This document shows, piece after piece, positions 7,346 to 10,274 of a stretch of 10,274 bases of DNA. A program made the translations under genes and the position numbers. How positions within the stretch are numbered: position 1 is the stretch's first letter; every line of letters starts with the position of its first letter. The notes beneath the pieces are model-generated. The model was given only the letters and a program-made list of their open reading frames with translations, had not been told where the DNA came from and did not search any database. This DNA is from Caryophanales bacterium UBA3210 (GTDB lineage: Bacteria > Bacillota_I > Bacilli_A > RFN20 > CAG-449): assembly GCA_002363635.1 (NCBI GenBank), contig DEWM01000089.1, positions 15,182 to 25,455 of the forward strand, read 5' to 3'.

Positions 7346-7904
7346 TATAGTAAGAGCATATTTTGTTGCAGATGAATTACCTGCTTCTAATATTCTTTCT
7401 AAAATGCTTAGCCTCATTACTCGTAAAGAAATTAATTTAGAAAAAGAAGGTAATGCATATAGAATTGGAGAAGTATCTGTAAAAGATTTTACAAAGATTG
7501 CAGCAAGTACTAAAACTCTTGCTAACGATTTAGATATCTTTGATTTAGAATTAATCGTTGTTCCTTTTTACGATATTAAGCTAATTAGTGGCATTAAGAA
7601 AAACAAAACAGGTGTCTATTTTCTTTACGATTTATTACTAGAAAAGTATAATAGTAATAAATTAGATGTAACAAATATCACATCAATTCTTAATGATGTG
7701 CCTACAGAAATTTTACTTACAGTAAAAAATTATATTAGACTTAATCAATCACTTGCAGAAACAGGTGAACTGATGTTTGCGCATCGTAATACAATTAATT
7801 ATCGTATTAACAAATTTATCAGTTTAACTTCTATTAACGTAAGAGAAATGCAAAATGCGGTACTTGTTTACTTTATTATTACGTTAATGGATATTAATGA
7901 ATAA
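7338..7904 (+). CDS. Small transcriptional regulator with PucR/CdaR-type C-terminal helix-turn-helix
   Basis: The protein is 188 aa from the preferred ATG (198 aa from the ATG at 7308). Residues about 130-186 match the PucR-type helix-turn-helix: an N-terminal helix with LAETGELMF, the hallmark HRNTINYRINK recognition segment at 149-159, then a leucine- and isoleucine-rich closing helix. This domain is found at the C-terminus of CdaR (sugar diacid regulator) and PucR proteins. Here the roughly 130 residues before it are much shorter than the usual sensor plus GGDEF-like region, and I see no GAF or PAS motif, so what it senses is unknown. It overlaps the GH28 gene by 8 bases and is followed after 19 bases by a second regulator. 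A role as local activator of the uronate genes is inference. The helix-turn-helix call is firm; the ligand is not. Confidence 0.8.
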   Translation: MDSIVRAYFVADELPASNILSKMLSLITRKEINLEKEGNAYRIGEVSVKDFTKIAASTKTLANDLDIFDLELIVVPFYDIKLISGIKKNKTGVYFLYDLLLEKYNSNKLDVTNITSILNDVPTEILLTVKNYIRLNQSLAETGELMFAHRNTINYRINKFISLTSINVREMQNAVLVYFIITLMDINE

Positions 7905-7923
7905 TTATTGAGGGGATAACATT

Positions 7924-8592
7924 ATGGATAAAAATGTAGAAACAATTTACGAAGAATTAAAGAGTAACATCATTAATTTGGATTTAGTTCCTGGTACTAA
8001 AATTAGAGAAGAAGATCTTGCTTTAAGATTTAATGTATCTAGAACTCCAATTAGAACAGTTATTTCTAGATTAGAAAAAGATGATTTACTTACAGTTATT
8101 CCTCAAAAAGGAACTTATGTAAGTAAGATTAATATTGCAAATATTTCAGATTTTATTTATGTACGTAAAGCTGTTGAAGTCAGTGTTTTAGAAATTATTG
8201 AGAAGACACTTACTCTTCAACAAATTCAAGTTTTAAATGATATCTTAGCCCAACAGCATGAAATTATTATGATGGAAACCTCTATTGAAAAATCAAAGAA
8301 GTTCTTTCATAATGACAACTTATTCCATGCGACATTATTTAAATTTGCAGGCTTAGAAGGTGTATGGAAACTTATTCATACTGAGGCTACAACTTTAAAT
8401 AGAGTTAGAATTATGGCAAACTTACGTACTACAACTCAAGTAGAAAAAATTTACGAACAACATTGTCAAATTGTTGAATGCTTAAAGAATCATCAATTAG
8501 ATGAAGCAAAACAAATTTTCTCATCTCATATGGATGGTGGTTTTGAAGGCATTAATGATGTAATCGATAAATATAGAGATTACTTCATGTAG
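7924..8592 (+). CDS. GntR-family transcriptional regulator, FadR subfamily (FCD domain)
   Basis: Residues 1-70 form a winged helix typical of GntR proteins: IYEELKSNI, then PGTKIREEDLALRFNVSRTPIR at about 23-44, and a wing ending in PQKGTYV. Residues about 75-215 form the all-helical FCD ligand domain. It keeps the expected metal-binding set: D131 and H135 (DNLFH), H180 in EQHCQIVECL and H202 in SSHMDG. FCD regulators of this type commonly sense small organic or sugar acids; ExuR, UxuR and KdgR-like proteins of this family control uronate use, and that is the likely role here given UxaC and GH28 next to it. Length (222 aa) is normal. AGGGGA at 7911-7916 supports the start. No operator palindrome could be identified in the short gaps, so its target may lie upstream of the window. 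Effector and sign of control are inferred. Confidence 0.93.
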   Translation: MDKNVETIYEELKSNIINLDLVPGTKIREEDLALRFNVSRTPIRTVISRLEKDDLLTVIPQKGTYVSKINIANISDFIYVRKAVEVSVLEIIEKTLTLQQIQVLNDILAQQHEIIMMETSIEKSKKFFHNDNLFHATLFKFAGLEGVWKLIHTEATTLNRVRIMANLRTTTQVEKIYEQHCQIVECLKNHQLDEAKQIFSSHMDGGFEGINDVIDKYRDYFM

Positions 8593-8603
8593 AAAGGAAC
8601 CAC

Positions 8604-9686
8604 ATGGTTAAAGAATTTGTCGAACAATATTTAAGAGAATTCGTCTCTTATAAAACTAATAGATGGTGCTATGAAGATGGTATTTTACTTACTGCATGCG
8701 TAGCATTATATGAATCAACTAATGATAAAAAATATAAAGATTTCGTTATTGATTACTTAAATAAATTTGTTAGAGAAGATGGATGTCCTATGGGATATAA
8801 TCTTTTAGATTATAATATCGATGACGTTCAAGCTGCGACTGTTCTACCTTGGGCATATAAAGAAACTAAAGAAGAAAAATTTAATAAAGCAATTGAATTA
8901 TTTTATAAACAACTTCTTGGTCATCCAAGATGTAAATGCGGTAACTTCTTTCATAAAAAGAGATATCCTTATCAAGTTTGGATGGATGGACTTTATATGG
9001 GACAAGTTTTCTACTGCAAATATTCAGTTGATAGAAAACTCGATAAGAACATTGATGATATCGTAAGTCAGTTTAAGAATGTAAGAAAATATCTCTTCGA
9101 TGAAGAAAGAAAATTATACGTTCATGCTTATGATGAAAATAAAGTAATGCAGTGGGCAGATAAAGTTACCGGTAAAGCTCCTAACGTTTGGTCTAGAGCA
9201 TGCGGATGGATGATGATGGCATTAGTTAATATCTATGAAATTGCTAGCCCTGTCTATCCAGACAAAGTAAGTTTTATCCCTTCAATGTATAAAGAAATGA
9301 TTGATGGGTTAAAACCATATGTTGATAAAGAACATTTTATGATTCATCAAGTTGTTGACCACATTGGAGAAAAAGGTAATTATTTAGAAACTTCTGGTTC
9401 ATCTATGATGGCATTTAGTTTATTAAAAGCTTATAGACTTGGAATGGTTGATAAATCATATCAAGAATTAGGCTTAAAGATGTATGAAGGTATTACTAAA
9501 ACTTATTTAAAAGAAACTGATGGTCATTATGCTCTTGGAGGTATTTGCCAAGTTGCAGGACTTGATAACGAAAGAAGAAACGGAAGCGCAGAATATTATT
9601 ATTCAGAAAAAATCTGTGAAAATGAAGTTAAGGGTGTAGCACCTTATATGATGTTAGTATCCGAAGTGTTAAGAAAGGATAATTAA
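8604..9686 (+). CDS. GH105 unsaturated (rhamno)galacturonyl hydrolase, YteR/YesR-like
   Basis: The 360-aa length and motif order match the GH105 alpha/alpha-barrel family. WMDGLYMGQ at 126-134 carries the catalytic aspartate D128, equivalent to D143 of Bacillus YteR. H174 in YVHAYDE corresponds to the active-site histidine, WSRACGWMMMAL at 196-207 is the conserved barrel segment, and SSMMAFSLLKAYRLG and SAEYYYSE lie further on. The enzyme adds water across the double bond of the terminal unsaturated galacturonyl residue on disaccharides left by pectate or rhamnogalacturonan lyases, releasing it as a keto-acid. There is no signal peptide, so it acts in the cytoplasm on imported products. Whether it prefers unsaturated rhamnogalacturonan disaccharide or unsaturated digalacturonate cannot be told. 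The gene starts 11 bases after the GntR stop with AAAGGA at 8593-8598, and UxaC begins 5 bases after its end. Confidence 0.93.
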   Translation: MVKEFVEQYLREFVSYKTNRWCYEDGILLTACVALYESTNDKKYKDFVIDYLNKFVREDGCPMGYNLLDYNIDDVQAATVLPWAYKETKEEKFNKAIELFYKQLLGHPRCKCGNFFHKKRYPYQVWMDGLYMGQVFYCKYSVDRKLDKNIDDIVSQFKNVRKYLFDEERKLYVHAYDENKVMQWADKVTGKAPNVWSRACGWMMMALVNIYEIASPVYPDKVSFIPSMYKEMIDGLKPYVDKEHFMIHQVVDHIGEKGNYLETSGSSMMAFSLLKAYRLGMVDKSYQELGLKMYEGITKTYLKETDGHYALGGICQVAGLDNERRNGSAEYYYSEKICENEVKGVAPYMMLVSEVLRKDN

Positions 9687-9691
9687 TTATT

Positions 9692-10274
9692 ATGAAAGAA
9701 TTTTTAGGAAAAGATTTCTTATTAAATACAGAAACTGCAAAAATTTTATATCACAAATACGCAAGTAAAATGCCTATTTATGATTATCACTGCCATTTAC
9801 CAATTAAGGAAATTTATGAAGATCGTAAATTTGACTCAATTACTGATTTATGGTTAGTTGAAGGTCACTTTGGAGACCATTATAAATGGAGAGCAATGCG
9901 TAATAATGGTGTAAGTGAACACTTTATTACAGGGAATGCAACTAAGAAAGAAAAGTTCTTAAAATGGGCAGAAACAATTCCTTATGTTGTTGGTAACCCT
10001 TTATATCACTGGACACACTTAGAATTACAAAGATATTTCGGTATTAACGAAATTTTATCACCAAAGAACGCTGAAAAAGTTTATGACTTAATGAACGAAA
10101 AATTAAAAGGTATGTCTGCTCGTTCAATTATTGAATCAAGTAATGTTGATACATTATGTACAACTGATGACCCAATTGATGATTTACATTATCATAGAGC
10201 ATTATGGGAAGATAAGTCATTTAAAGTTCATGTTTATCCTGCATTTAGGCCTGATAAATTAATCAATGTTGATT
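9692..10274 (+). CDS. uxaC: Glucuronate/galacturonate isomerase UxaC (3' partial)
   Basis: The first 194 codons are visible and the frame runs off the window with no stop; a full UxaC is about 470 aa, so well over half is missing. Identity is clear from the N-terminal FLLNTETAKILYHKYA, the metal-binding HCH at 33-35 within IYDYHCHLPI, GDHYKWRAMRNNGV at 61-74, GNPLYHWTHLEL at 101-112 and TTDDPIDDL at 157-165, all close to E. coli UxaC. The enzyme converts D-galacturonate to D-tagaturonate (and D-glucuronate to D-fructuronate), the first step after the hydrolases above release galacturonate. Four extra residues (around VEGHF, 56-60) sit before GDHYKW compared with the E. coli protein as I recall it. 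AAAGGA at 9674-9679 is a plausible ribosome binding site, 12 bases from the ATG. UxaB and UxaA genes may follow beyond the window. Confidence 0.96.
   Translation, partial: MKEFLGKDFLLNTETAKILYHKYASKMPIYDYHCHLPIKEIYEDRKFDSITDLWLVEGHFGDHYKWRAMRNNGVSEHFITGNATKKEKFLKWAETIPYVVGNPLYHWTHLELQRYFGINEILSPKNAEKVYDLMNEKLKGMSARSIIESSNVDTLCTTDDPIDDLHYHRALWEDKSFKVHVYPAFRPDKLINVD

Noticed and set aside
1..10274. Mobile elements, CRISPR arrays, tRNA or rRNA genes
   Set aside because: No transposase, regular repeat-spacer pattern, terminal inverted repeats or RNA gene signature was seen; the coding density leaves no room for them.

Overview
The window is one uninterrupted, single-strand (+) gene cluster for pectin and galacturonate use from a low-GC Gram-positive bacterium. 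The DNA is strongly AT-rich, with A/T-ending codons, clear AGGAG-type ribosome binding sites and lysine/asparagine-rich proteins. Trp is always TGG and no reading frame needs UGA as a sense codon, so the code behaves as table 11. The MsmX/UgpC-type ATPase, the very large solute-binding protein and the small membrane proteins fit a gut member of the Bacilli near Erysipelotrichia, Acholeplasmatales or RF39. That placement is inference; there is no rRNA or marker gene here.

Layout. 1-2106: a large ABC-type solute-binding protein whose 5' end lies outside the window. 2127-2162: a 16-bp RNA hairpin with a GGGA (GNRA) tetraloop, in the only gap longer than 20 bases. 2186-3521: two unrecognised four-helix membrane proteins. 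3521-4630: an ABC ATPase of the MsmX/UgpC type. 4640-5816: two more unrecognised four-helix membrane proteins. 5819-7345: a cytoplasmic GH28 polygalacturonase-like hydrolase. 7338-7904: a small regulator with a PucR-type C-terminal helix-turn-helix. 7924-8592: a GntR/FadR-type (FCD) regulator. 8604-9686: a GH105 unsaturated (rhamno)galacturonyl hydrolase. 9692 to the end: glucuronate/galacturonate isomerase UxaC, cut by the window edge.

How it fits together (inference from families and context). Pectin oligosaccharides made outside the cell are captured by the solute-binding protein and imported by an ABC transporter energised by the ATPase. They are then trimmed inside the cell: GH28 releases saturated galacturonate from non-reducing ends, and GH105 removes the unsaturated residue left by pectate or rhamnogalacturonan lyases. 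UxaC starts galacturonate catabolism by isomerising it to tagaturonate. Two regulators inside the cluster probably sense a pathway sugar acid. Gene ends overlap or nearly touch, and no internal promoter or intrinsic terminator is convincing, so most of the window is probably one transcript.

The least explained part is the set of four small membrane proteins flanking the ATPase. None shows the EAA loop of ABC sugar permeases, and no canonical permease is present in the window. Three of the four share one topological plan.
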